The notes: generated by a model from the letters alone, not told the origin. Positions 6,735 to 14,883 are shown, numbered from the stretch's first letter. The stretch is DNA of 19,823 nucleotides from Candidatus Aminicenantes bacterium UBA1061 (GCA_002316315.1 DCDG01000045.1:1-19823); one strand, 5' to 3'. Translations and numbers: made by a program.

Positions 6735-8144
6735 TTAAATTCCGCCGCCAAGAACTTTGAACAGCTCGACCTGGTTGGCCCGCTTGGCCAGCCTGGTGCC
6801 AACCAGTGCGCGCTGAGCATTATACAGAGATTGCTGTGAGACCAGGACTCCTAAATAACTGTCTATGCCTTCTTTGAATCTGGCATCTGATAACTGATAA
6901 CTCGTCTCCAGGGATTGAACCAGCGCTTCTTGAGCCTCCAGCTGATTGACCAGAGCCGAGCGCTTGGCCAGGGCGTCACTAACTTCCTTAAAGGCGGTCT
7001 GAATAGCTTTCTCATATTGAGCCACAGCGATTTCGCGGTCAGTTTTAGCCATTTTTAAATTGGCTTTGAGGGCGCCACCGTTAAAGATCGGCTGAGCAAC
7101 TGTCGGAGTATATTCCCAGAAGTCGGTTCCGCTACCGAATAGCTGGGAAAGTTCAGGAGCGAGTGTGCCGGCCGCCGCGGTTAAGGAGATGCGTGGAAAG
7201 AAATTGGCCCGGGCTGCTCCGATGTTGGCATTAGCTGCCTTCAATAAATACTCAGCTGACATTATGTCAGGCCGCCTGAGCAAAATGTCTGAGCTTAGAC
7301 CAGCCGAAACATCTTTGAGTTCACCCACATCATTCAGACCAACTGGCAGAAATTCATCAGGGATGGCCGTTCCGGCTAAAAGATTAAGGGTGTTCTGATC
7401 AACAGCTACTAAACCGGTATAGATAGCAACTTCGACCCTGGCCATTTCAACCTGGCTTTTCGACTGACTGACCGTCAGATCAGAAGCAACCCCAGCTTCC
7501 CGGCTTTTTAGAACCAATTGAAAATAAGCTTCCTGCGAAGCTAAGGTAGCCTGAGCCAGAGCCAGCGATTCCCGGTCGGCGGCCAGCAGAAGATAAGCTT
7601 CAGCCACTCCAGCTACCAGGCTAATCTGGGTAGCTGTTCTGGCCTGCTCGGTGGCGAAAAACTGGTTGAGAGCCCTGGTTTTAAGGCTGTGCAGCCGTCC
7701 AAAAAGGTCTATCTCCCAGGAAATATTGCCCAGAACGCTGTATTGGTCAACTTCATAGGCCGTGCCTGTGCTCGAGGCTTTTTCTGGAACTCGGTAATTA
7801 TCAACCCGGCCGGAAGCGCCGACTGACGGGTAAATACTGGCTCTCTGGATACGGTAAGCTTCCCGCACCTTCTCAACATTAAGGGCCACTACCTTAAGGT
7901 CACGATTGTTCTTCAGAGTCAAATCAATAACCGATCGCAGCTTCTGGTCAGTAAAGAATTCCTGCCAGCCGAGAGCGCTCGGCCCCGGGGTAGCTTCAGC
8001 CTCTGGTTTGACGGCCGCGCTTTCGGGCCAGGCAGTCGGTACAGGTGAGACTGGACGGTTGTATTTGGGCATCATCGCACAGCCGCTGAGCAAGGACACC
8101 AATAGCCCGGTTATGATAACAAGCCTTATCGAATTTTTGCGCAT
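6735..8144 (-). CDS. RND efflux outer-membrane factor lipoprotein (OprM/NodT family)
   Basis: The 469-residue outer-membrane channel of a tripartite pump; it forms a trimeric barrel-tunnel that lets drugs exit across the outer membrane. A lipoprotein signal peptide ends in the lipobox LLSGC with C22 as the lipidated residue, followed by the typical MMPKYNRP. Two OEP repeats follow; the most recognisable stretch, LLRRPDIMSAEYLLKAANAN then IGAARANFFPRISLTA near 285-325, is a hallmark of the OprM branch. The length is normal and no key part is missing. The stop of the pump gene and this ATG are separated by a single base, and GAGGAG within the end of the pump gene serves as ribosome-binding site, so translation is coupled. 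The substrate cannot be told from sequence. Confidence 0.95.
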   Translation of the reverse strand: MRKNSIRLVIITGLLVSLLSGCAMMPKYNRPVSPVPTAWPESAAVKPEAEATPGPSALGWQEFFTDQKLRSVIDLTLKNNRDLKVVALNVEKVREAYRIQRASIYPSVGASGRVDNYRVPEKASSTGTAYEVDQYSVLGNISWEIDLFGRLHSLKTRALNQFFATEQARTATQISLVAGVAEAYLLLAADRESLALAQATLASQEAYFQLVLKSREAGVASDLTVSQSKSQVEMARVEVAIYTGLVAVDQNTLNLLAGTAIPDEFLPVGLNDVGELKDVSAGLSSDILLRRPDIMSAEYLLKAANANIGAARANFFPRISLTAAAGTLAPELSQLFGSGTDFWEYTPTVAQPIFNGGALKANLKMAKTDREIAVAQYEKAIQTAFKEVSDALAKRSALVNQLEAQEALVQSLETSYQLSDARFKEGIDSYLGVLVSQQSLYNAQRALVGTRLAKRANQVELFKVLGGGI

Positions 8145-8145
8145 C

Positions 8146-11100
8146 TTACTTCTCCTCGGATTGATTCAGAACAGGCGCTTCATCAACTTTTTTCTTCCGC
8201 CATTTCAGCGACACTTTCTCTATCATGACATAGAAGAGAGGTGCGAAGAAAACCACCAGGACTGTGGCCGTGATCATGCCACCCAGGACACTCGTCCCGA
8301 TTGCATTCTGCGCACCTGAACTGGCTCCTTTGCTTATCGCCAGAGGCAGAACACCAAAGCCAAAAGCCAGCGAGGTCATCAGGATAGGCCGGAACCTGAG
8401 CTTGGCTCCTTCGATCGTCGCCTGAATAAGGTCCATGCCGGCTTCAACCCTGGCTTTGGCAAACTGAACAATGAGGATAGCATTCTTGGCGGTCAGACCG
8501 AGGGTGGTCAGCATGCCAATCTGAAAATAAATGCCATTGGTCAGGCCCCGGGCAAAAGTGCCGATAATACCACCGATGAGACCCAGGGGTAGGGCCATTA
8601 AAATAGAAATCGGAATTGGCCAGCTTTCATAGAGGGCAGCCAGACACAGGAAAATGACGAAGATAGAGAAGCCGTAGAGCAGGCCAGTCTGCGAGGTCGA
8701 TAACCTTTCCTGATAAGACAGTCCTGTCCAATCATAGCCGACGCCCTGAGGCAGCTTGGCTACTATTTGCTCCATAGCTTTCATGGCATCGCCCGAGCTG
8801 TAACCCGGTGCTGCCTGTCCTAAGATATTCATGGAGGGGAAGCCATTATAACGTTCAAGCTTCGGAGAGCCTGAGGTCCAGCGGCCGGTGGCAAAGGCTG
8901 AGAAGGGAACCATCTTGCCGGCATTATTGCGAACATAAAGTCTTTCCAGATCTCTGGGCAGCATGCGGTAGGGAGCATCAGCCTGAACATAAACCCTCTT
9001 AATCCGTCCTCCCTGGATAAAATCGTTAGCATAGGCACTGCCAAAAGCGGCCGAGATGGTGTTGTGGATGGTGCTTATGGGCAGTCCCAGAACACCGGCT
9101 TTTTCCCAATCGATGTCAACCCGGTACTGGGGTACATCTTCCAGTCCATTGGGTCGGACCATAGCTAGCCGCTTGTCTTTGGCTGCCATGGCCAGGAGCT
9201 GATTGCGGGCATCAGTCAGAGCTTGATGCCCGACACCTCCCACGTCTAGGAGTTCGAAATCAAAGCCGTTGGACGATCCTAATTCGACAACAGCCGGCGG
9301 GGCAAAAATGTAAACCTGAGCATTGCGGATACCAGCGAAGGCGGCATTGGCCCGGGCCATGACGGCTTTGGCTCGAAGGTCAGGCGAATGGCGGTATTTC
9401 CAGTCCTTCAACTTGGCGAAAATCATCCCGACATTTTGACCGCTGCCAGAAAAACCCGCCCCAACGATCAGCATGCAGGACTCAACAGCCTCTTTTTCAT
9501 TATTAACAAAATAATTCTGGACTTCGGCCGCTATGGCCTGGGTTTGTTCAATAGTGCTGCCCTTGGGAAGCGTAATCTGAGTCATTAATCCACCCTGGTC
9601 TTCATCGGGCAGGTAAGAGGTTGGCAAACGTTTATAAAGCAAACCCATCAGGACAACTATTACCAGAAAAGCTGCTATATATTGCTTTCTTCTCTTGATC
9701 AGGGCACTTTCCACCACCCGGCCATACCAGTTTCTCAGGCTGGCAAATGTCCGGTTAAACCAGCGGAAAAATGGCCGCAGAAAACCTGGAGCAGCTTCGG
9801 AAGTGTCGTGGCCAGCCGCCACCGGTTTAAGGATGGTAGCACAGAGCACCGGGGTCAGAATCAAGGCCACCACCACCGACAGGAGCATGGAGGCGACGAT
9901 GGTCAAAGAAAACTGCCGGTAAATGATGCCGGTTGAACCGCCAAAGAAAGCCATTGGTCCAAAGACAGCGGACAGCACCAGACCGATACCGATCAGAGCA
10001 CTGGTAATCTGTTCCATTGATTTGGCCGTCGCTTCACGAGGCGACAGGCCTTCCTCTGACATAATGCGCTCGACATTTTCAACTACGACGATGGCATCAT
10101 CAACCAGCAGCCCGATGGCCATAACCATAGCAAACATGGTCAGCATGTTGATGGAAAAACCGAACAAAAAGAGAACACCAAAAGTCCCCAGCAAAACAAC
10201 GGGCACAGCAATGGTCGGGATAAGAGTCGCCCGGAAATTTCCCAGAAAGAGCCACATGATGAGGAAGACGAGCAGAATAGCTTCGAGCAGGGTCTTGACC
10301 ACTTCGCTGATGGAAACTTTGATGAACGGGGTCGTGTCGTTAGCATAAACGACTTTCATTCCGGGCGGGAAATAGGGCTCCAGCTCCTTCATCCTGGTTT
10401 TAATGGCATTGGCGGTCTGCATGGCATTAGCCCCGGCTGCCTGCCGGATAGCCAGACCGGTCGAGGGCTTGCCATTGTACCAGATTTCTGTGCCGTATCT
10501 CTCGGTCCCGAGCTCAGTTCGGCCGATGTCCTTGATGCGGAGAATTGAGCCGTCAGGATTGGTCCGGAGCGGAATTGAGGCGAACTCCTCCGGTGTCTGA
10601 AGCATGTTCTGGACGATGATAGAGGCGTTCAGACGCTGGCCAGGCACGGCCGGAGCTCCGCCAAACTGTCCAGCTGAAACCTCGACGTTGTAAGACTTAA
10701 CCGCATTAACGACGTCCTGGATGGTAAGCCGGTAATCAGTTAGCCGGTCAGGGTTGAGCCAGACCCGCATTGAATAACCGGAGCCGAAGACTTCGACTTC
10801 ACCGACCCCCGGGATTCTGGCCACAATGTTCTGCAGGCTGGAGTTGGCATAGTCTCTCAGATCAACACTGTCCATGCTGCTATCTTCGGATATCAAGCCA
10901 AGAATCATTAAGTAGTTTCTGGTTGACTTGCTGACTTTAACGCCCTGCATCTGCACGACGGTCGGCAGGTTAGCCATGGCCAGTTGCAGTTTATTCTGAA
11001 CCTGGGCCCAGGCCAGGTCAGGATCTGTCCCAGCCTTGAAGGTTAACTCCAGCCTGGCCGCTCCTGAGGATTCGCTGGTGGCGGTCATGTAGAGCAGGTT

Positions 11101-11322
11101 GTCGAAGCCGGTCATTTTCTGCTCGATGATCTGGGTAACACTGTTTTCTACAGTTTCGGCCGAACCGCCGGGATAAAAAGCCGTAATGGAAATCGAAGGT
11201 GGAGCAATGGGAGGATATTGAGAAATAGGCAGATTGTAGATAGCCAGCAGGCCGACAGCCATCAGGACGATGGCAATAACCCAGGCAAAGACTGGCCGGT
11301 TAAGAAAGTATTTTGATAGCAT
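8146..11322 (-). CDS. RND efflux pump, inner-membrane transporter (HAE1 family, AcrB-like)
   Basis: A 1058-residue proton-driven exporter of hydrophobic compounds in the inner membrane. It has the full AcrB layout: one helix near 10-30, the first porter/docking loop (about 35-335), six helices (about 340-500), then the second half in the same order, to 12 helices in all. Proton-relay residues are present: the pair D408-D409 in AIGLLVDDAIVVVENVERI and the lysine in LGLTAKNAILIVQF. The N-terminal NRPVFAWV and the early PPSISITAFYPGGSAETVE are classical. A GGAG ribosome-binding site lies 7 bases before the ATG. The gene sits between the fusion protein (68-bp gap) and the outer-membrane factor (1-bp gap). 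HAE1 membership predicts hydrophobic or amphiphilic drugs, bile salts or solvents; the actual substrate is unknown. Confidence 0.97.
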   Translation of the reverse strand: MLSKYFLNRPVFAWVIAIVLMAVGLLAIYNLPISQYPPIAPPSISITAFYPGGSAETVENSVTQIIEQKMTGFDNLLYMTATSESSGAARLELTFKAGTDPDLAWAQVQNKLQLAMANLPTVVQMQGVKVSKSTRNYLMILGLISEDSSMDSVDLRDYANSSLQNIVARIPGVGEVEVFGSGYSMRVWLNPDRLTDYRLTIQDVVNAVKSYNVEVSAGQFGGAPAVPGQRLNASIIVQNMLQTPEEFASIPLRTNPDGSILRIKDIGRTELGTERYGTEIWYNGKPSTGLAIRQAAGANAMQTANAIKTRMKELEPYFPPGMKVVYANDTTPFIKVSISEVVKTLLEAILLVFLIMWLFLGNFRATLIPTIAVPVVLLGTFGVLFLFGFSINMLTMFAMVMAIGLLVDDAIVVVENVERIMSEEGLSPREATAKSMEQITSALIGIGLVLSAVFGPMAFFGGSTGIIYRQFSLTIVASMLLSVVVALILTPVLCATILKPVAAGHDTSEAAPGFLRPFFRWFNRTFASLRNWYGRVVESALIKRRKQYIAAFLVIVVLMGLLYKRLPTSYLPDEDQGGLMTQITLPKGSTIEQTQAIAAEVQNYFVNNEKEAVESCMLIVGAGFSGSGQNVGMIFAKLKDWKYRHSPDLRAKAVMARANAAFAGIRNAQVYIFAPPAVVELGSSNGFDFELLDVGGVGHQALTDARNQLLAMAAKDKRLAMVRPNGLEDVPQYRVDIDWEKAGVLGLPISTIHNTISAAFGSAYANDFIQGGRIKRVYVQADAPYRMLPRDLERLYVRNNAGKMVPFSAFATGRWTSGSPKLERYNGFPSMNILGQAAPGYSSGDAMKAMEQIVAKLPQGVGYDWTGLSYQERLSTSQTGLLYGFSIFVIFLCLAALYESWPIPISILMALPLGLIGGIIGTFARGLTNGIYFQIGMLTTLGLTAKNAILIVQFAKARVEAGMDLIQATIEGAKLRFRPILMTSLAFGFGVLPLAISKGASSGAQNAIGTSVLGGMITATVLVVFFAPLFYVMIEKVSLKWRKKKVDEAPVLNQSEEK

Positions 11323-11390
11323 GGTGTTTCTCCATTAAATTCTGATTGATCTGTCAGCGGGAATGGTCTAAGACGTTTTTATGTCCGCCA

Positions 11391-12578
11391 TCACGCTCCG
11401 GCCTGAGTGACTGGAGCGGCCTTAACGGTAGTGCCTGGCCTTAGTTTGAGTGAACCTTCATAAATGATTTGTTCACCGGGGGTGAGGCCTTTAGTAACCA
11501 GCCATTTGTCTCCGATGGCCCGGTCAAGTTGGAGGAAACGCATTTCGGCTTTACCGTCCTGATCAACAACCCAGGTAAAAGGATTTCCCTTATTGTCGCG
11601 GCTGACACACTGCTGGGGCAGAAGGATGGCCTGATCATTAACACCTTCTTCAATCATGGCCTGAACAAACATACCGGGAAGAAGAATTTTATCAGGATTC
11701 GGGAAAACCGCTCGCAGAGTGACCGAGCCGGTTGACTGGTCAACCGTGATGTCACGGAACTGAAGTGTCCCTTCCAGGGGATAAACTGAACCATCTTCAA
11801 GTATCAGTTTGACCTTTCTGGTGGCTTCTTTGTCCTGACGGAGCTGGCCGCTTTCCATGCTTTTCTCGAGGCGAAGAATGTCAGCACTGGATTCAATAAC
11901 ATCAACATAAATCGGATCGAGCTGCTGGACAACAGCTAGAGGAACACCCTGATAGGCATTGACCAGAGCACCAACCGTCACACTTGATCTTCCAATCCGC
12001 CCGGTAATGGGTGATTTGATTGAGGTATATTCCAGGTTGATGCGGGCAGTTTCCATGGCTGCCTTAGCCGAAGCAGCGCCGGCCTCAGCCGTCTGAAGGG
12101 CTGAAACGGCGTCATCATAATCCTGCTGTCCGACGGCATGGATGGCTACCAGACTCTTGAAACGCTCCACCCGGGATCTGGCCGGTGGGATTTTGGCCTC
12201 AGCCACCGCCACGGCGGCCATAGCCTGGTCATAAGCGGCCTGATAGGGGGCCGGATCTATCTGGTAGAGGATACTTCCGGCTTTAACTTCGGAACCTTCC
12301 TCGAACACTCGCTTCTGAATAAGGCCGTTTACCTGGGGCCGAATTTCAGCCACTAAATAGGCCTGGGTTCGCCCGGGCAGCTCGGTGGTCATGGCCAGCT
12401 TCTCGATAGAGGCCGTAATAACTGATACTGAAACTGCAGTTGGCTGTTGTGGACTGGAGGAGGCCGACTGACAGGCAGCCAGCGCTAAGGCCACTAACGG
12501 CAAAATAGCTAATTTAGCCAGCCTGGTGCCTTTGGTGCCACAGGAGCTGTAACTTTCTTTTTGATTGAGATTTAACAC
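11391..12578 (-). CDS. RND efflux membrane-fusion lipoprotein (AcrA/MexA-like)
   Basis: The 395-residue periplasmic adaptor that links the inner-membrane pump to the outer-membrane factor. A lipoprotein signal ends in ALAAC (C36). The order of parts is normal: beta-barrel and lipoyl half-motifs (LPGRTQAYLVAEIRPQVNG, then FEEGSEVKAGSILYQIDPAPY at about 68-110), an alpha-hairpin (about 110-180), the returning lipoyl half (YTSIKSPITGRIGRSSVTVG) and the C-terminal barrel and membrane-proximal domain. The start is GTG, chosen because AAAGGAG precedes it by about 8 bases and no nearer ATG keeps the signal peptide. It is the first gene of the pump operon, with a predicted promoter at 12691-12719. 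Confidence 0.95.
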   Translation of the reverse strand: MLNLNQKESYSSCGTKGTRLAKLAILPLVALALAACQSASSSPQQPTAVSVSVITASIEKLAMTTELPGRTQAYLVAEIRPQVNGLIQKRVFEEGSEVKAGSILYQIDPAPYQAAYDQAMAAVAVAEAKIPPARSRVERFKSLVAIHAVGQQDYDDAVSALQTAEAGAASAKAAMETARINLEYTSIKSPITGRIGRSSVTVGALVNAYQGVPLAVVQQLDPIYVDVIESSADILRLEKSMESGQLRQDKEATRKVKLILEDGSVYPLEGTLQFRDITVDQSTGSVTLRAVFPNPDKILLPGMFVQAMIEEGVNDQAILLPQQCVSRDNKGNPFTWVVDQDGKAEMRFLQLDRAIGDKWLVTKGLTPGEQIIYEGSLKLRPGTTVKAAPVTQAGA

Positions 12579-12690
12579 TTAATGTCTCCTTTCACCCCGC
12601 GAGGGAGCAGCGAACATCTTATTTTTCTTGTTTCTATTGTTTTTATACTTCATTAGATGTTTAGATTTTTTTTAAATTTCTTTGTGATTG

Positions 12691-12719
12691 CTTATATCTA
12701 ACGTTTTTAAGTCTGGCAG
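12691..12719 (-). promoter_or_regulatory. Predicted promoter of the efflux operon with embedded AAAACGTT
   Basis: On the minus strand, CTGCCA (12714-12719) and TATAAG (12691-12696) are 17 bases apart, just after the TetR stop codon. The spacer holds AAAACGTT (12700-12707), the same 8 bases as the centre of the palindrome at the tetR promoter. A TetR dimer bound here would block RNA polymerase. The leader is long (about 110 bases) and A-rich. The boxes are moderate matches; the shared core is the stronger evidence. Confidence 0.5.
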
Positions 12720-12721
12720 GC

Positions 12722-13366
12722 CTAATTTATCTTACTTACCTGCTTACCCGTGCTTTGCTTTCTGTCCCCGTATTTATCCGGTTTACTCTTTAAATTAAAG
12801 CCGCTCAGCAAAAACTTCATTATCACATCAATAGATTCCTTATCCTTGTTATCGATGAACATATTCATGGCCAGGCTGCGCTTGACCAGCATTATTGCCC
12901 TGACTGCTGCTGGAATATCCTCTTCAGTCAGACCCTGAAACTCGCCTTCCTGGCGTCCTTCTCGCAGGATTGAGTCGATGATTTCTGCTTCCTGTTCATC
13001 ATGAAATTTAGCCAGTTTGCGCAACAGGCCCTTTTCGGACATAATTTCTCGTCTGAGGACATCGTTGAGGATTGACATCTGTCGCATATGACTCAAGCTT
13101 AGATAAAAATATATCTTAACCTTGTTCTGATAACCTTCAACTTTAGCGATCCTGGCTTTAGCTTTGGCAATCGAGCGGAGAATATGATCGCGGGCGACAG
13201 CTTCCAGCACTTCTTCCTTATTTTTGTAATAATGGTAAAGGGTGCACTTGCTTTTGCCGGCTTCTCGGGCGATGTCTTCCATGGTAGTCTTGAGGAACCC
13301 CCACTTCTGGAAAAGGCTATCGGCCGACTTTAATATTTCAGCTTTGGTCAGGTCTTCATTGATCAA
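12722..13366 (-). CDS. TetR-family regulator of the adjacent efflux operon
   Basis: A 214-residue repressor. The N-terminal helix-turn-helix is clear: ILKSADSLFQKWGFLKTTM, IAREAGKSKCTLYHYYKNKE (about 10-58, with the typical LYxYYxNKEEVL). The rest is an all-helical ligand and dimer domain without recognisable specificity. The tail after about 195 is unusually basic and polar. The start is TTG at 13366, needed to keep helix 1; there is no good ribosome-binding site, and a three-codon frame (ATG GTA GTT TAA) ends one base before it, which could lower or couple translation. It lies upstream of and on the same strand as the MFP-RND-OMF genes, the usual place for a pump repressor released by pump substrates. 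Confidence 0.9.
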   Translation of the reverse strand: MINEDLTKAEILKSADSLFQKWGFLKTTMEDIAREAGKSKCTLYHYYKNKEEVLEAVARDHILRSIAKAKARIAKVEGYQNKVKIYFYLSLSHMRQMSILNDVLRREIMSEKGLLRKLAKFHDEQEAEIIDSILREGRQEGEFQGLTEEDIPAAVRAIMLVKRSLAMNMFIDNKDKESIDVIMKFLLSGFNLKSKPDKYGDRKQSTGKQVSKIN

Positions 13367-13379
13367 TTTAAACTACCAT

Positions 13380-13397
13380 ACAAAAAACGTTTTGCGT
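13380..13397 (-). promoter_or_regulatory. Palindrome at the tetR transcript start, likely TetR operator
   Basis: A perfect 10-bp palindrome AAAACGTTTT (13384-13393) is extended by outer AC/GT pairs (13380-13381, 13396-13397), so 14 of 18 positions are symmetric. It begins 4 bases beyond the -10 box and covers the expected start of transcription. The core recurs at 12700-12707. Confidence 0.6.
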
Positions 13398-13400
13398 TCG

Positions 13401-13429
13401 ATTATATGCTCAGGTTTTCAGCTTGTCAA
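13401..13429 (-). promoter_or_regulatory. Perfect consensus promoter of tetR
   Basis: TTGACA (13424-13429) and TATAAT (13401-13406), both exact matches, are 17 bases apart. The leader to the TTG start is about 28 bases. This is the best promoter in the window; such strength with flanking palindromes implies tight repression. Confidence 0.88.
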
Positions 13430-13433
13430 GCTG
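13419..13433. promoter_or_regulatory. 15-bp palindrome over the tetR -35 box
   Basis: CAGCTTG (13419-13425) and CAAGCTG (13427-13433) form a perfect dyad around one central base, enclosing the -35 box. It is unlike the AAAACGTTTT element, so a second regulator may bind here, or it may be chance. Confidence 0.4.
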
Positions 13434-13447
13434 GCTGGAATAATTTT

Positions 13448-13816
13448 TTATTTACCCAGAGCCTCGGCTAAATCAGCCTCGACAGTTGTAATCGCTGCAA
13501 TTTTGAATTGGTCAGAAAGGGCTTGCCAGACAGCCGGACTGATAAAAGCGGGGAGTGATGGACCAAGCTTGATTTTTTCCACACCCAGGTAAAGGAGCGT
13601 CAGAAGGACGGCAACGGCCTTCTGCTCGAACCAGCTTAAAATAAAGGAAAGCGGCAACTCGTTGACCGAACAGCCAAGGGCCTTCGACAGAGCCAGGGCA
13701 ATCTGGATGGCTGAGTAGGCGTCATTGCACTGGCCGGCATCGAGGAGTCGGGGTATTCCGCCAATGTCTCCGAATTCCAGCTTGTTGAAGCGATACTTGC
13801 CGCTTTTGAATTCTGG
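13448..13816 (-). pseudogene. hcp: C-terminal remnant of hydroxylamine reductase / hybrid cluster protein
   Basis: About 122 codons without a start, from directly after the cupin stop codon to a TAA at 13448. The translation is unmistakable Hcp: GKYRFNKLEFGDIGGIPRLL, DAGQCNDAYSAIQIALALSK, LSWFEQKAVAVLLTLLYLG, LGPSLPAFISP. Hcp is an NO/hydroxylamine-reducing Fe-S-O cluster enzyme of about 540 residues; here only the last quarter remains. Of the hybrid-cluster ligands known for the family, only the Cys of GQCND and the Glu/Lys of EQK are left. The N-terminal cluster cysteines and the other ligands lie in the missing part, so the fragment cannot be active. No frameshift is seen inside it, so the deletion may be recent. 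Its place behind an Rrf2 regulator and a cupin gene supports an original nitrosative-stress operon. Confidence 0.9.
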
Positions 13817-14167
13817 TTATTCGTTTTTGGCGCGAATCATGACCAGAAGCATTTTAAAGGGGACTTCGGCCGAGATAGCATGAGGCATGCTGGCTGGCAT
13901 GATGACGACCTGTCCGGTGAAAACCGTCAGGGCTTCTCTGGCAATATGAATTTTGGCCTGGCCGTCAAGCACCTCGACGAAAGCATCAAAAGGTGCCTCG
14001 TGTTCGCTAAGACCCTGGCCGACGTCAAATGAAAAGAGAGTTATAGTGCCGGCCGGGGTGTCGAGCAGGGTCTTACTGACCACTGCGCCAGGGGAGTAAG
14101 CGACAAGATCCGCCAGATTAGCTACTTTTCCCAGAATTTCTGGACTGACTGAATTTTTGGTGTTCAT
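13817..14167 (-). CDS. Small cupin-domain protein of an Rrf2/Hcp locus
   Basis: A 116-residue single-cupin protein. Cupin motif 1 is seen as GQGLSEHEAPFDAFVEVLDG (about 50-69, metal ligands probably the His and Glu), motif 2 as GQVVIMPASMPHAI (about 84-97, with the third His). Proteins of this type often stand beside hcp and Rrf2 regulators in anaerobes, but their reaction is not established. AAGGGA lies about 6 bases before the ATG, inside the 3' end of the Rrf2 gene, which it overlaps by 50 bases; translation is therefore likely coupled. Its TAA is followed immediately and in the same frame by the hcp remnant, so the deletion that removed most of hcp ended exactly at or just beyond this stop. 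Confidence 0.85.
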   Translation of the reverse strand: MNTKNSVSPEILGKVANLADLVAYSPGAVVSKTLLDTPAGTITLFSFDVGQGLSEHEAPFDAFVEVLDGQAKIHIAREALTVFTGQVVIMPASMPHAISAEVPFKMLLVMIRAKNE

Positions 14168-14612
14168 TTTTATTCCCTTCTTTTTCTTTAGCTTTTTTGC
14201 TCGGTTTCAATCTGCCAGCAGTCAGATCAGCTAAGGTGACACTCTGCAGGTAGTCAATCATCATGGTCTGCAAGGCTTCGAGCCTGGTCCGGATGGGACA
14301 GATGGCCGAGCGGGGACAGGCTTCCTGACCGAGCAAACAGGTGTTGATAACAACCGGCCCCTGGACGGCTTCAATTATTTTGAGCAGATTCACTTTTTCG
14401 TCCGGCTCAACAAGGTGGAAACCCCCAAATGGTCCCATAACGCTCTCCACCAGACCCTCCTCATGAAGTTTCTGCATGATTTTAGAAGCAAACTGGTAAG
14501 GGACGTCGGCTGCCGAAGCCAGGGTGCGAGTGGAAATGGGTTTTCCCGGAGCCTGGGCCAGCGCCACCAGCAGGCGAAAAGCATAATCAGTATGCTGTCG
14601 GACAAGATTCAT
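14118..14612 (-). CDS. Rrf2-family Fe-S transcriptional regulator (NsrR/IscR-like)
   Basis: A 164-residue winged-helix regulator. DNA-binding part: YAFRLLVALAQAPGKPISTR, then DVPYQFASKIMQKLHEEGLV and GPFGGFHL (about 10-67). Three cysteines for an Fe-S cluster are present, C92, C99 and C105 in NTCLLGQEACPRSAICPIR, nearly the IscR spacing. The tail beyond about 135 is basic and lies in the 50-base overlap with the cupin gene, so it may be dispensable. The ATG at 14612 has only a weak purine run upstream. Its context with cupin and hcp makes NO or redox sensing more likely than Fe-S homeostasis. It probably represses its own unit from the dyads at 14631-14663. With hcp deleted, the remaining target may be only the cupin gene. 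Confidence 0.92.
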   Translation of the reverse strand: MNLVRQHTDYAFRLLVALAQAPGKPISTRTLASAADVPYQFASKIMQKLHEEGLVESVMGPFGGFHLVEPDEKVNLLKIIEAVQGPVVINTCLLGQEACPRSAICPIRTRLEALQTMMIDYLQSVTLADLTAGRLKPSKKAKEKEGNKNEHQKFSQSRNSGKSS

Positions 14613-14630
14613 TTGTTATCTCACTCTCAT

Positions 14631-14663
14631 ATAGGATTAACTTTATCCTATTATATAGGATAA
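14631..14663 (-). promoter_or_regulatory. Two overlapping dyads, likely Rrf2 operator
   Basis: ATAGGAT (14631-14637) pairs with ATCCTAT (14645-14651), and TTATCCTA (14643-14650) pairs with TAGGATAA (14656-14663); the middle half-site is shared. AT-rich dyads of this kind just downstream of the promoter are typical of autoregulated Rrf2 genes. A looser fourth half-site (TAGTCCTGTATA) lies at 14668-14679. Confidence 0.75.
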
Positions 14664-14690
14664 ATATAGTCCTGTATAGCCAAAAGTCAA
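14663..14690 (-). promoter_or_regulatory. Predicted promoter of the Rrf2-cupin unit
   Basis: TTGACT (14685-14690) and TATATT (14663-14668) on the minus strand, 16 bases apart. The dyads begin at the -10 box and extend over the transcript start, as expected for repression. Confidence 0.6.
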
Positions 14691-14883
14691 CAGGTGATCA
14701 GTATTGTCATCCAACATTGCCTGGGCCAGAGGCAGGCTTCAATTACCTGGTTTTGCTTCTGGAATTCAGATCGTTATTGATACGACAAGATGTTTCTCAG
14801 GGTAAAACGGAATAGTGTCGGACATATTCAAGCCCTATCTGCTGACTTGTTTAGGCTTAAATAATGTTTTAAGCTAAAAATAA

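Noticed and set aside
9923..10348. Plus-strand open frame of 141 codons
   Set aside because: It lies wholly opposite the RND pump gene, is rich in Ser, Met and Thr, and has no family pattern; a shadow frame.
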